Below, piece after piece: positions 51,701-60,120 of a stretch of 64,000 nucleotides of DNA. The position numbers were made by a program, and so were the translations under genes. The stretch covers positions 62,001 through 126,000 of the forward strand of contig JAJZVO010000004.1 of the NCBI GenBank assembly GCA_021845665.1. The letters run 5' to 3'. Each line of letters begins with the position of its first letter. Within the stretch, counting starts at the first letter, position 1. Under the pieces are notes generated by a model that had not been told where the DNA came from, ran no database searches, and saw only the letters and a program-made list of their open reading frames with translations. This DNA comes from Bacteroidota bacterium. GTDB lineage: Bacteria; Bacteroidota; Ignavibacteria; Kryptoniales; JAKASW01.

Positions 51701-53328
51701 AGAAACGCGACGGCAGAATCTGCCAGCTCGCCGATGGTGCTGCTCGAGAAAGCGAGCTGGGCAACCCCGTAAGCGGCCTCTTTCCTTTTTTCTTCCCACT
51801 TCTTCGCGGTAATGTCTTCACAGATTCCAACAAGCGCGATTATATCCCCATTCGTGTCCTTGATCGAACTGGTACTTAGAGAGATGAAGTATTCGGTACC
51901 GTCCTTCTTCCTGTTGAGCACCTCTCCCCTCCAACTCCCTTTGCGGACGGTTTGCACGTAGATGTCACGTGCCTTGTAATAGCCGAAGCTGGGAGAGACA
52001 ATTGTCCAGAGGCTCCGACCGGGTAGTTCATCCAAAGTATATCCGAAGAGCTTCTCCGCCGCGGTGTTAAGATAAGTAACGATCCCTTCGGGATCGGTCA
52101 GTGCTATTGCTTCGTCCGTATTTTCCACAGCCGCACTCAAAACTTGATTGTGGTGCTCCAGTTGTTTCCTTCTAGTGATGTCCCTGTAAACCGTGATCGT
52201 ACCCAGTCTTTTCCCCTCGATGACGATGAGCGCCGAATTCAAGAAAGCCTCTCTTCTCTCCCTTCCTTTCGTAATGACAGTTAACTCGAGCTCACTGGCC
52301 CTCCCCTGTTCGACCTGTTCGGCATACCTGCCCGCCTTCTCTCTTTCGTCCTGTTCATAGAGATCGTCTATCGGCTTCACTCTCATTTCCGCCAGGGTGT
52401 ACCCGAAGACATTTTCGAATGCCGGGTTCACATACAGAGTGAATCCTGTCTCATTCACGATTCTCACCGGATCAGGGACTTTTTCGAGATATACCTGGTA
52501 CTTCAAAAGTTCACGGTTTGCCGATTTTAATTCTTCAGAACTCCGAACGTAGTCGGCGAATATATGGCCGACATCGACGAGGCTTCCGACAGCACCGATC
52601 ACATAGGCGATAGACGATATGCCGAGGCGTACAGCAGTAGCGCTATCGCCGATTCCTATGGAGAACGCACCCACGAGTGTTCCGAGCGTCATCAGGAACA
52701 GGGCGATGCTGATCGAGTAATTGAAAAGGGTGGGATACTTGAGATAGTTCCGGCTCACTCCGAAGAACGCAATGAGAAAGAACGCGGCGATGACAATATC
52801 AATGGGGCGCACATTACCGGAAGAGAGTTCCTCGCCAAGCCTTTGTCCCTGCGGGACAAAGACCACGACGATTACGACAATTCCCGCGACCACGATGCCG
52901 GCGAATGCATCGAAGAGGGTCGACTTCGGTTTAGGATAGATCCAGACCAGCACTGTGCCCACAGCGAGCATCAAAGCGAGGAGAAAGCTCCCTCCCTGCC
53001 AGGCGGCCAGCTGGAAGCTGAAAGCAGACTGTCCTCCGCCGACGACACCCAGGTCCGCTGCGACAATTGCGGTGACCCTTGTGAATCCGCCGACGAGGAA
53101 CGCGAGCGCGATGAATTGCAACAGGCGATCTCTCAAGACTACGTACCTCGAAAAGGCAAATAGGGAGATCGCGATCGATATCATATTGGTGATAAGAATG
53201 GCATCGAGGAGGAGCCGGGAGTCAATCGAGACATGTGAAAAAAAACCAAAAAGGGCGATAATGATGGCAAACACCCATGCCCCGCTGACACCGATGACGA
53301 GAGAGAACAGCCCTCTGTTCTGTTTCAT
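48760..53328 (-). CDS. Large multisensor hybrid histidine kinase
   Basis: 1522 residues. The order is: a membrane region of seven or eight helices (about 1-270, MASE-like), two PAS domains ('FTLYVNPAFENVFGYTLAEM', 'GIVTYLNTAAEKLFGYTLDELPG' with a PAC), GAF ('LPLVTSGQLVGVLQYVSIA'), a third PAS ('GKVILMNEGGKRTFGLTEI'), a second GAF, a coiled coil, HisKA 'ANMSHELRTPLNSIIGFTNLML', HATPase 'DTGPGVPADYLELIFEEF', and two receivers ('LVTLDIMMPEKDG' and 'LVFLDLLMPEMDG'). The track start overlaps the upstream gene; the ATG at 53328, after GGAGAGTAGG, avoids that. No unique ligand is evident. Confidence 0.92.
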   Translation of the reverse strand: MKQNRGLFSLVIGVSGAWVFAIIIALFGFFSHVSIDSRLLLDAILITNMISIAISLFAFSRYVVLRDRLLQFIALAFLVGGFTRVTAIVAADLGVVGGGQSAFSFQLAAWQGGSFLLALMLAVGTVLVWIYPKPKSTLFDAFAGIVVAGIVVIVVVFVPQGQRLGEELSSGNVRPIDIVIAAFFLIAFFGVSRNYLKYPTLFNYSISIALFLMTLGTLVGAFSIGIGDSATAVRLGISSIAYVIGAVGSLVDVGHIFADYVRSSEELKSANRELLKYQVYLEKVPDPVRIVNETGFTLYVNPAFENVFGYTLAEMRVKPIDDLYEQDEREKAGRYAEQVEQGRASELELTVITKGRERREAFLNSALIVIEGKRLGTITVYRDITRRKQLEHHNQVLSAAVENTDEAIALTDPEGIVTYLNTAAEKLFGYTLDELPGRSLWTIVSPSFGYYKARDIYVQTVRKGSWRGEVLNRKKDGTEYFISLSTSSIKDTNGDIIALVGICEDITAKKWEEKRKEAAYGVAQLAFSSSTIGELADSAVAFLTEALGSPLSALYSYDEAGASLQLLTQRNALGRTSSVLPVQKFEAGSETNAERAAKLCKMVFSRSLAETEFSDFGNEPFFRDAVGLISLPLVTSGQLVGVLQYVSIAAPGNIKYEADLADAAANELAAGFQKLKLGGKVAEQSDQLEKIFASAAEGIALVDRKGKVILMNEGGKRTFGLTEIPSLSFADYSDTLGVRKLDGTPLTEDENPVKLAAVDGKDVRNGELLIIRNGTERVISISASPLIDPGRVVSGAVVTFSDTTDQKRNELAVKKQNRRLSVINRTAMAVKDALDVFEILNKSLTRLMEFEGISAAAVYLVNEATGNMNLAASLGFSTYFLKNQAVHSFPIADGVLFESMRLGVPKAILSMGEELKPSVIFQALRREGMTSAAVVPIIGTRKTHGVLLAVSNEMLESEESDMEFFVMISRVLGGAVENAFLYSDIIEKSKELEDFNEQLRISKVWVEEANAQLVLANQQLEEASSLKSQFLANMSHELRTPLNSIIGFTNLMLTDDITPPTGEQKEGLEIVLRNARNLLALINDILDLSKIEAGRITILTEQFSLDTVIADSLSTVAPLVGGKHVELISEIDPAIPAFESDPARIKQIILNLLSNAAKFTESGYIKVNAKLMEGNLVSVAVEDTGPGVPADYLELIFEEFRQVDGSNTRKYGGTGLGLSISRRLARMLGGDLTVRSEFGKGSTFTVTLPAVYKFAEKNEVFAKTEAPPTSNGPLDANNLVVCVDDDPEVLMLLKTHLEGEGFEFVGVTDSTRALDTVQEMRPVLVTLDIMMPEKDGWQVLQELKADPEVKDIPVIIHSIVDNKVLALSLGAESYVVKPVEADKIVSIVRASTGTDSGEILVVDDNEDFTDFLRNILERSKFNISTARNGIEAVEFLKSSVPSLVFLDLLMPEMDGFKVVEKMQEDEKLKDVPVVVLTAKEITDEERKMLNSRIKNIVRKEGLTREIILREVNKFIQRKERKS

Positions 53329-53329
53329 C

Positions 53330-53722
53330 CTACTCTCCGGTAGAAGATTCACCTGATATGTATTTCTTAAGAGTCATGACCAGGAACGCCGGGTCAATGG
53401 GTTTTGTGAGGTAGTCGTCGCATCCAGCTTCGAGGGCGCGTTCCCTGTCTCCCAGCATGGCCTGCGCCGTCACCGCAATTACGGGTATGTTGCTCGTGGT
53501 CTTGTTCGATTTCAATGCAGCCGCCGTTTCATACCCATCCATGTCCGGCATCTTCATGTCGAGAAGTATCAGATCGGGATTCCGTTCGACGGCAAGTTTG
53601 TATGTCTCTCGTCCCGTCTGCGCTTCGATACACTCGATTTCCTTTCCCAATCGCCGGATCAATCGCCTCATGAGGAGAATGTTATCTGAATTGTCGTCGG
53701 CGATCAGGAAAAGACGAGGCAT
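53330..53722 (-). CDS. Single-domain response regulator
   Basis: 130 residues, only a receiver: 'LFLIADDNSDNILLMRRLIRRLG', phospho-acceptor Asp in 'LILLDMKMPDMDGYE', 'VIAVTAQAM' and the switch lysine in 'YLTKPIDP'. The track ORF adds 46 spurious residues; the ATG at 53722 overlaps the glmM stop (TGATG). It probably shuttles phosphate in a relay with the adjacent hybrid kinase. Confidence 0.92.
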   Translation of the reverse strand: MPRLFLIADDNSDNILLMRRLIRRLGKEIECIEAQTGRETYKLAVERNPDLILLDMKMPDMDGYETAAALKSNKTTSNIPVIAVTAQAMLGDRERALEAGCDDYLTKPIDPAFLVMTLKKYISGESSTGE

Positions 53723-55122
53723 CAGGACTTGCCTGGTTTCAGTACAGTCTGAACAACCTTCATGACTTCGGCTGCACGTGCGCCGGCTTCTTCGCGAGAA
53801 GTGGCTTCCGAAATGACTCTTATGATAGGCTCGGTATTGGATTTCCTCAAGTGGATCCAATAGTCGGGGGCGTCGATCTTAAGTCCATCTTCGGTATTGG
53901 TCTTGAATTTAGAATAACTCTTCCTCACCGATTCGATCACCTTATCGGGATTTCCCTTCCCGATGTCGATTCTCATCTTCACAATTTCAAACTTAGGGAG
54001 CGAATCCTTCAGTTGAGAAAGTGTACCACCGAATTCGAGCAGATGTTGGAGCGTAACGCCGATGCCGACCAGCGCGTCGCGGCCGTAATGTACTTCGGGA
54101 AGAATGACGCCTCCGCTCCCTTCCCCTCCTACCACCGCGCCGACGCCCTTCATTTTCTTCACCACGTTTATTTCTCCGACGGCAGACCTATACACCTTCC
54201 CCCCCAGTTCCTGTGCGATAACATCCACCGCCCGAGTAGTCGAGAGATTCACTGCGGCAATACGTTTCTCTTTCGGACTCTTTGAGAAAATGAACTTCAC
54301 TGCCTGCGCGACAGTGTATTCCTCGCTGAATGGCTCGCCTTTCTCGGTGATCAGGACAAGACGGTCGACGTCCGGATCGACGACGATTCCGAGATCGGCT
54401 TTTTCAAGTCTAACCCTTTCCATGACAGCCCCGAGGTTCTCCGGGATGGGTTCCGGCTTCCTCGGAAATTCACCGGTGGGCTCACAGTTCATCTTCACCA
54501 GGCTGCAACCCAGCTCATTCAGAAGAGATGGAACCACGACTGCCCCGCCGGCATTCACACAGTCCACGACGACCTTGAAATGACGCTTTCGAATAGCTTC
54601 AACATCGATCGACTTTATCGCCAGAACTCGTCTTATATGATCGTGTAGAAAGAAATCATTGTGTTCGATCTTACCGGTTGAATTGAACGCGGCGTACTTC
54701 GGATTCATCTCGGCATACTTCCACAGCTCCTTGTTTTCTGCGGCGTCGAGAAAGACCCCTGTTTCATTGATGAACTTCAGACCGTTCCACTCCATGGGGT
54801 TGTGACTCGCGGTCACGGCAACTCCGCCCGCTGCGTCCGAATGTTCGGCAGCGAGCTGCACGGTCGGGGTCGGACAAATTCCTATGTCAACCACGTCACA
54901 ACCGTTTGCCGCCAGCGTACCGATAAGCATTTCTGCCAGCATCTCGCCATGATATCTGCCGTCCCTTCCTACGACTATCTTCCCGCGATCGGTGAATTTT
55001 GCGAAGGCATTCGCGTATTTAGCTACGGTCTCCGGTGTAAGTGAATCTCCCACAATTCCTCTCAAACCGGATATGCTGACGATTAATGAAGAAGTGACGC
55101 TGAATCGTGTAGTCTTACTCAT
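53722..55122 (-). CDS. glmM: Phosphoglucosamine mutase / phosphohexomutase
   Basis: 466 residues. 'SISGLRGIVGDSLTPETVAKYANAFAKF' is the start of the alpha-D-phosphohexomutase family, with the phosphoserine loop 'VTASHNPMEWNGLKF', metal loop 'VDPDVDRLVLI', sugar-binding 'GEGSGGVILPEVHYGRDAL' and phosphate-binding C-terminal 'RKSNTEPIIRVISEA'. The sugar loop with 'GEGSGG' fits the GlmM/PMM group; GlmM makes glucosamine 1-phosphate for cell wall and LPS. A phosphomannomutase role cannot be excluded from sequence alone. It leads the kinase cluster. Confidence 0.88.
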   Translation of the reverse strand: MSKTTRFSVTSSLIVSISGLRGIVGDSLTPETVAKYANAFAKFTDRGKIVVGRDGRYHGEMLAEMLIGTLAANGCDVVDIGICPTPTVQLAAEHSDAAGGVAVTASHNPMEWNGLKFINETGVFLDAAENKELWKYAEMNPKYAAFNSTGKIEHNDFFLHDHIRRVLAIKSIDVEAIRKRHFKVVVDCVNAGGAVVVPSLLNELGCSLVKMNCEPTGEFPRKPEPIPENLGAVMERVRLEKADLGIVVDPDVDRLVLITEKGEPFSEEYTVAQAVKFIFSKSPKEKRIAAVNLSTTRAVDVIAQELGGKVYRSAVGEINVVKKMKGVGAVVGGEGSGGVILPEVHYGRDALVGIGVTLQHLLEFGGTLSQLKDSLPKFEIVKMRIDIGKGNPDKVIESVRKSYSKFKTNTEDGLKIDAPDYWIHLRKSNTEPIIRVISEATSREEAGARAAEVMKVVQTVLKPGKS

Positions 55123-55604
55123 TTCCTACCCTTAGCGGTTATTATCTTTGAGAATTGAATTAATCTCCTGCTCGCAACATAGCCTCGTGCCTTAAGGAAA
55201 GTACCGACCGTTTTATTGTACGCGTAGACGCTCATTAGAATATACTCGACCTCTTCCTCTTTCGCCAATCTCTCGACCGCACTCAATAGTGCTCCTCCGA
55301 TGCCATGGCGACGCCATCCCTTCTTAGTGACCGCATACGGGAGGTAGAAGTAATTCTCGGACCTGTATACGGTAACATACCCGACAACTTCCACCCTGGC
55401 GCGGGCTTTCCCGGGCACCACCGCGACGAACATCGCAGCATCCTTCCCGCCGAGAAAGTGGATGAAGTCGTCAGCACGCATTCTCTGTCCGGGATAGTTC
55501 TCGATTTCCTTTACCCCCGCACTCATTTTCACGATCTCGGCAAGATCTCCACGCCTCGCCTCCCGAATCTTGAAGATCGCCCGTCTTTCATACCCGGATT
55601 TCAT
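55119..55604 (-). CDS. GNAT-family N-acetyltransferase
   Basis: 161 residues. 'IREARRGDLAEIVKMSAGVKEIENYPGQRMRADDF' and the acetyl-CoA loop 'YAVTKKGWRRHGIGGALLSAVERLAKEEEVEYILMSVYAYNKTVGTFLKARGY' are GNAT features; 'HGIGGALL' stands for R/Q-x-x-G-x-G/A. The substrate is unknown. It overlaps glmM by 4 nt and directly abuts coaX, so it is in the same transcript. Confidence 0.85.
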   Translation of the reverse strand: MKSGYERRAIFKIREARRGDLAEIVKMSAGVKEIENYPGQRMRADDFIHFLGGKDAAMFVAVVPGKARARVEVVGYVTVYRSENYFYLPYAVTKKGWRRHGIGGALLSAVERLAKEEEVEYILMSVYAYNKTVGTFLKARGYVASRRLIQFSKIITAKGRK

Positions 55605-56399
55605 CTAATGCCCTTTCCGTGACGGGTTTCTTTTGTGGTTCTTCTCATAAATAAGCCTCACGCCGTCGAGCACCAGCGTCGGTTCCAGATGATTTATTAT
55701 TTCGGTATGCGTCGACATGATGCTTCCGTACCCGCCGGTGGCTACAACGGTTGCGTCTGCGCCGAGAGTATTCTTAATCCTGCGGACAATTCCTTCCATG
55801 GCATCGACCGCACCGAACATGATGCCGCTTTGCATACTCTTGACGGTCGTTTTTCCGATAACGTTGTCCGGGAAGCGCAACTCGATCCTCGGAAGTTTTG
55901 CGGCTTTCCTCTGGAGATCCGCCGCGGCTGTCTCCAGTCCCGGTGCGATTGCGCCTCCGAGATAAATTCCGTCGGCGGAAACCACATCGAAAGTCGTCGC
56001 CGTGCCGAAGTCGAGAATGATGAGCGGGCCGCCATACTTTTTGTATCCGGCCACCGCCGCACATATCCTGTCACTCCCCACGGCCAGCGGCTCGTCATAT
56101 CCGACCTTCAGCCCGAGATCAAGCTCGGAATTCACCACCGTGGCGCCGCAGCCGAAATACTTCTCCGACATCCTTTCCAAAATGCCGGTGAGGTTTGGGA
56201 CAACCGAAGAGATTCCGGTTCCCTCTATCTTCCTCGGCTTGATTCCATCATGCTCAAGCAGCGATAGGATCACGATGCCGATCTCGTCCTCAGTCCGGAC
56301 GACCTCACTGGAGACTCGATAATCATTCCTGAGCTTCCCCCTGTCGTACACGCCGAATTGAGTGTGAGTGTTTCCGACATCTATGCAAAGCAGCATCAT
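55605..56399 (-). CDS. coaX: Type III pantothenate kinase
   Basis: 264 residues. 'MLLCIDVGNTHTQFGVYDRGKLRNDYRVSS' (ATP phosphate loop), 'YKKYGGPLIILDFGTATTFDVVSADGIYLGGAIAPGLETAAADLQRKAAKLP' and 'TTVKSMQSGIMFGAVDAMEGIVRRI' and 'VVATGGYG' identify CoaX. It phosphorylates pantothenate, the first step of coenzyme A synthesis. The ATG overlaps the birA stop (ATGA). coaX-birA pairing is common. It completes, with panB, part of the CoA pathway in this window. Confidence 0.95.
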   Translation of the reverse strand: MMLLCIDVGNTHTQFGVYDRGKLRNDYRVSSEVVRTEDEIGIVILSLLEHDGIKPRKIEGTGISSVVPNLTGILERMSEKYFGCGATVVNSELDLGLKVGYDEPLAVGSDRICAAVAGYKKYGGPLIILDFGTATTFDVVSADGIYLGGAIAPGLETAAADLQRKAAKLPRIELRFPDNVIGKTTVKSMQSGIMFGAVDAMEGIVRRIKNTLGADATVVATGGYGSIMSTHTEIINHLEPTLVLDGVRLIYEKNHKRNPSRKGH

Positions 56400-57160
56400 T
56401 TCATCCCTCCTGTGCCCGGTCCGCTAATTTCAGAAATAGTTATTTCCCCCGCAGTGAACTTCAGCACTCCGGATGAAGTGGCGATGGAAATGGCCCCATC
56501 GTCGGTGACTTCATCCAAAGTGCCTTCGAATTCCCTTCCGGCTACATTGAATTTGATCCTCTTTCCAAACATGAATGATCTGTCTCTCCATCTTTTCATG
56601 ATCGAATAGAAATCTTTTGATTTCAAAGACTGATAATTTTCGTTGAACCTAAAGAGAATGGAAGAGAGAACTTCTTCACGGTCGAAACTGCGTCCGGCGA
56701 TCATCGAAAGCGACACTGCGCTTGCCGTTATTTCTTCCGGGAATACGGTCTGATTCACATTTAGCCCGACACCGAGAACGACATAATTCAGTTTGTCGCC
56801 CTCAAAATTCGATTCGAGCAATATTCCGCACAACTTTTTTCCACGAAAGAGAATATCGTTCGGCCATTTCAACTCACTTTGGATGCGGGTGACATTCTCG
56901 ATGGCATCGGCAACCGCGACTGCGGCCGAAAATGTCAATATGAACACTTCGTCCCTGGGCAAGAATGCCGGACGCAAGAGAATTGAGAAGAGGAGACTCG
57001 AGAGGGGTTCGGCTTGCCACTTCCTGCCAAACCGCCCGCGCCCCGATGTTTGTTCATCCGCGACTGCAACTGTCCCTTCGGGAAAGCCTTTTTCCCCCAG
57101 CTTGAGGAGATAGCTGTTTGTCGAGTCGATTTTTCCGAATCGGTATATATCGTAATTCAA
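56396..57160 (-). CDS. birA: Biotin-[acetyl-CoA-carboxylase] ligase
   Basis: 254 residues. 'IYRFGKIDSTNSYLLKLGEKGFPEGTVAVADEQTSGRGRFGRKWQAEP' holds the GRGRxGRxW biotinyl-AMP loop; 'QSELKWPNDILFRGKKLCGILLES' carries the catalytic Lys; 'VVLGVGLNVNQ' follows; 'AGREFEGTLDEVTDDGAISIATSSGVLKFTAGEI' is the C-terminal SH3-like domain. There is no N-terminal helix-turn-helix, so it is a ligase without repressor function. Confidence 0.95.
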   Translation of the reverse strand: MNYDIYRFGKIDSTNSYLLKLGEKGFPEGTVAVADEQTSGRGRFGRKWQAEPLSSLLFSILLRPAFLPRDEVFILTFSAAVAVADAIENVTRIQSELKWPNDILFRGKKLCGILLESNFEGDKLNYVVLGVGLNVNQTVFPEEITASAVSLSMIAGRSFDREEVLSSILFRFNENYQSLKSKDFYSIMKRWRDRSFMFGKRIKFNVAGREFEGTLDEVTDDGAISIATSSGVLKFTAGEITISEISGPGTGGMK

Positions 57161-57448
57161 AGTAGTGCCAAAATTTAACCCTGACGGGGCTTAAAGCAAA
57201 GGACGTTCCAATCAACAACTTCAATGGCAGTGTTAGATTCCGGTCACAATTGAAGTGGAACCTGTTGCATGTGAACTACCTGAATTCAGTCTTTATTGGA
57301 CCTTGCGGGTGCGGCTGATTTCAATCTAGCAGAAAAAAAAATCTACATCAACGATTTCAGTTGGTGTCCCATATTCGTGTAAGTAGCAAATTTCCGGCTT
57401 TAGGCATGCAAGCAATAGAAACCCAAACAAAAATCAAAGGAGAAAACT

Positions 57449-57541
57449 ATGCTTCGCAAACTTTCTGCAGCACTACTTGCAATGACCGCACGATTCATGG
57501 AAGCCGTCCTTTTCTTTCGGACGGCTTTTTCTGTGAGCTGA
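57449..57541 (+). CDS. Possible 30-residue peptide overlapping a terminator
   Basis: A small ORF too short for the track: 'MLRKLSAALLAMTARFMEAV...' to 'TAFSVS', with an excellent AAAGGAG ribosome site 6 nt before the ATG. The N-terminus resembles a hydrophobic, positively charged leader. Its 3' half overlaps the intrinsic terminator at 57501-57530. It may encode a tiny membrane peptide or be the end of a small RNA. The remaining 57161-57448 and 57542-57841 hold no gene I can support. Confidence 0.4.
   Translation: MLRKLSAALLAMTARFMEAVLFFRTAFSVS
57501..57530 (+). terminator. Intrinsic terminator inside the small ORF
   Basis: AAGCCGTCC and GGACGGCTT form a 9-bp perfect stem with a 9-nt T-rich loop, followed directly by a T run. 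There is no annotated plus-strand gene before it, so it implies a short transcript ending here. Confidence 0.82.
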
Positions 57542-57731
57542 CGCAAGTCGGATACACTTTCTCTTCATTCAGATGAGTTGGCTGTTTCCGCACGGAAGTA
57601 TTGGTACACAGATGAAACGGAATCGACCGTGATTGATCAAGTATCAGATCGAATCTTAACTGTAGGGACCCGTCCTTCTTCCGTATTTTTCTTGTGCAAT
57701 CATTTATCCAAGTATGGGACGCTTTTGACGG

Positions 57732-57752
57732 GAAGAGTCCGGCGGACTCTTC
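57732..57752. terminator. Perfect 21-nt palindrome GAAGAGTCCGGCGGACTCTTC
   Basis: A 10-bp inverted repeat around one base, located about 90 nt before the hydrolase start. It has no clear T run and may be a terminator, a hairpin in the leader, or an operator. Confidence 0.4.
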
Positions 57753-57841
57753 TATTACAGTGATGTAAATTTCTGAAAAAAGGTTGATATTAGTTTAGAG
57801 CATGAGGTTAAAGGAACGCATAAATTGAAGATCGATTGCAG

Positions 57842-58741
57842 ATGATTTATTTGGCCGTAGTAATCATCGCGTTAATAGTTCTCTCACTTGTTCCGATTTC
57901 TATAATTCTAGTCGGATCGAAGATGCTTCTAATGCCGGACCGGAGAAAGCCGGAATACTACCTGGAGAAATTCGGGTTCGATCATCCCTCACAATTAGGA
58001 CTTCACCACGAGGAATGCGTCATTCCCACGAAAGAAGGATTTAGCCTTTCTTACTGGGAGGTGGACGATCCGAACTGCAAGGGCGCGAAGGGAGTTGTAA
58101 TTTTCCTTCATGGGATAACCGACCGCAAGGAAAGCGGGCTGAACTACGCAAAAGAGCTCAGGGAGCTTTGCCAGAAAATGTACCTGGTAGACATGCGCCG
58201 TCACGGGGAGAGCGGAGGAAAATACTGTACCTACGGATATTACGAAAAACATGACGTCGTCGGTCTCATTGACAAGATCAGTGCCGAGAAGCCCGGGTTG
58301 CCGATTACGCTTCTCGGTACATCGATGGGCGCAGCCATCGCAATCCAGGCGGCTGCTATCGACAGCAGGGTCTCCCGGGTTATCGCTGTCGCGCCATTCT
58401 ATGATCTCTTCTCGATAGCGCTCGATCATGAGTACCGGCGTCTGGGAATAAAGAATGAATTTCTGCTGCGGTCCGTTTTCCGGCGTGCGGAGAAGATTGC
58501 GGACTTCGACACATCCGAAGTATCTCCCGCGAAAGACATCATAAAGATCCATGTACCTATTCTGATAGTACACGGCGATCTGGACAAGACAGTGAAGCGT
58601 CAATATCCGGAAAGGCTGGCAGAGCTGAATGAAAAGGCGCAACTTCTCTCCATCAAAGGCGCCGGTCATGTCGACGTATTGGAAAAGGGGGGTAAGGCAT
58701 TCGTCGAGAAAATTTCAGAGTTCTTGAGTTCCCCCGTATAA
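57842..58741 (+). CDS. Membrane-anchored alpha/beta hydrolase
   Basis: 299 residues. The N-terminal membrane helix ('IYLAVVIIALIVLSLVPISIILVGSKML') is followed by an alpha/beta hydrolase domain: 'GVVIFLHGITDRKES' (oxyanion), 'VDMRRHGESGGKYCTYGYYEKHD', nucleophile 'LLGTSMGAAIAIQAAAI', acid in 'PILIVHGDLDKTVKRQ' and catalytic His in 'IKGAGHVDVLEKGG'. All three triad residues are visible. The substrate is unknown. The track begins at TTG; I use the ATG two codons later, though neither has a strong ribosome site. Confidence 0.86.
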   Translation: MIYLAVVIIALIVLSLVPISIILVGSKMLLMPDRRKPEYYLEKFGFDHPSQLGLHHEECVIPTKEGFSLSYWEVDDPNCKGAKGVVIFLHGITDRKESGLNYAKELRELCQKMYLVDMRRHGESGGKYCTYGYYEKHDVVGLIDKISAEKPGLPITLLGTSMGAAIAIQAAAIDSRVSRVIAVAPFYDLFSIALDHEYRRLGIKNEFLLRSVFRRAEKIADFDTSEVSPAKDIIKIHVPILIVHGDLDKTVKRQYPERLAELNEKAQLLSIKGAGHVDVLEKGGKAFVEKISEFLSSPV

Positions 58742-58747
58742 AAAGAA

Positions 58748-58803
58748 ACCCGCCCTGAGTTAGGGCGGGTAGAAGGAGGCATTCTAGGTAGGTCCTTCTT
58801 TTG
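58748..58803 (+). terminator. Tandem terminator hairpins after the hydrolase
   Basis: ACCCGCCCT-GAGTT-AGGGCGGGT forms a 9-bp stem right after the stop; a second hairpin, AGAAGGA...TCCTTCT, ends in TTTT. The following stretch to 59046 is a leader without a gene. Confidence 0.8.
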
Positions 58804-59046
58804 AGTGCTGGCTGAGATATTAGACGGCCCCCTTTTCGGTTTGTTACAGTGTGAAGGGAAATTAATGTTTACGCAAATTGGGCGGAAAAATGCCGCCAGC
58901 GGACGGGCGGGTGACTAAACTTCGTTTTAATCGCCTCCATCAAATCGATTAGTTCCCTTCGCTCAAGCTTCAGGCTGGAACAAAAAACCGTTGATTGTCA
59001 TTTATAGTGTGGAGAGGTAAATTCATAAAAAGGATTATCGGCCAAA

Positions 59047-60120
59047 ATGCGATGGTCACTTCCTGTCGGCAAGCTATTCGGCATTCCGATAAGAGTGCAT
59101 CTTACATTTCTACTGCTCCTTGCATTCATCTGGTACGTCGAATCGTCGGTACAAGGACCGTACGCAGGATTTTACAGCTTAATATTCTGGGTATTGATAT
59201 TCTTCTGCGTGTTCTTACACGAGCTCGGGCATAGCCTGGTAGCTCAATCCTACGGGTTGAAGATCGCTTCGATAATCCTTCTGCCGATCGGTGGCGTTTC
59301 ACAGATAACCGAGATTCCTCGCGACCCGATCAAAGAGGTCGCTATAACGGTCGCAGGGCCGGCGGTGAATTTCCTTATCGCGGGAGTTCTTCTCCTGTTT
59401 GGAAAGGGTCTCTTTCCATCGCTGCAATTTTCAGAGATTTCCCTTCAAAGCGGGAGTATCGTCGTCGACCTTTTCTGGGCAAATGTGATGCTCGGGCTTT
59501 TCAACATCGTCCCGGCCTACCCGATGGATGGCGGAAGGATTCTCCGCGGGCTCATTGCGATGAAGAGAGAATACGTTGAGGCGACCAAACTGGCCGCGGA
59601 CGTAGGCAAGGTGTTTGCGATAGGCTTCATCATAATCGGATTCTTTTACAACTGGTGGCTGATACTGATCGGTATCTTCGTCTTCAGCAGCGCGAGTTCG
59701 GAGGCCGAGGCGACCGTGCTTTCGTCTACTCTTGAGAAGATTGAGGTGCGCGACCTTATGATCACTGATTTCAAGACAATATCTCCGGACGAGCCGCTGA
59801 CGGCGGTCGTCGACAAGTCGCTTCACACATTTCAGAATGACTTCCCCGTCGTCGAGGACGGAAGGTTCGTCGGAATTCTAACTCGCACATCGGTGATCGA
59901 ATCGCTGCGCCACAGACTTCACGAGACTCTCGTGAAGGACATAGCGAAGAAGGATTTTCCCTCGATTCTCCCGGAGGCGAAAGCCGCCGAGGCATTGACG
60001 GCAATGAGGTCTTCACACGTAACTGTGGCTCCTGTCGAACGGGACGGCACATTGTACGGAATTATCACAATTGAAAAGCTCCTTGAAGCATCGGACTTAC
60101 TAAATGACAAAGATAAGTAA
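59047..60120 (+). CDS. Site-2-type (M50) zinc metalloprotease with CBS domains
   Basis: 357 residues. Membrane helices hold the M50 motifs: HELGH in 'VFLHELGHSLVAQSYGL', 'LLPIGGVSQITEIPRDPIKEVAITVAGPAVNFLIAG' and the second metal motif 'NIVPAYPMDGGRILRGLIAM'. A pair of CBS domains covers about 230-350 ('VRDLMITDFKTISPDEPLTAVV', 'SHVTVAPVERDGTLYGIITIEKLLE'). It cleaves transmembrane substrates; the CBS pair probably senses an adenylate. The start ATG follows a weak upstream site. It overlaps the GWxTD gene by 17 nt. Confidence 0.94.
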   Translation: MRWSLPVGKLFGIPIRVHLTFLLLLAFIWYVESSVQGPYAGFYSLIFWVLIFFCVFLHELGHSLVAQSYGLKIASIILLPIGGVSQITEIPRDPIKEVAITVAGPAVNFLIAGVLLLFGKGLFPSLQFSEISLQSGSIVVDLFWANVMLGLFNIVPAYPMDGGRILRGLIAMKREYVEATKLAADVGKVFAIGFIIIGFFYNWWLILIGIFVFSSASSEAEATVLSSTLEKIEVRDLMITDFKTISPDEPLTAVVDKSLHTFQNDFPVVEDGRFVGILTRTSVIESLRHRLHETLVKDIAKKDFPSILPEAKAAEALTAMRSSHVTVAPVERDGTLYGIITIEKLLEASDLLNDKDK

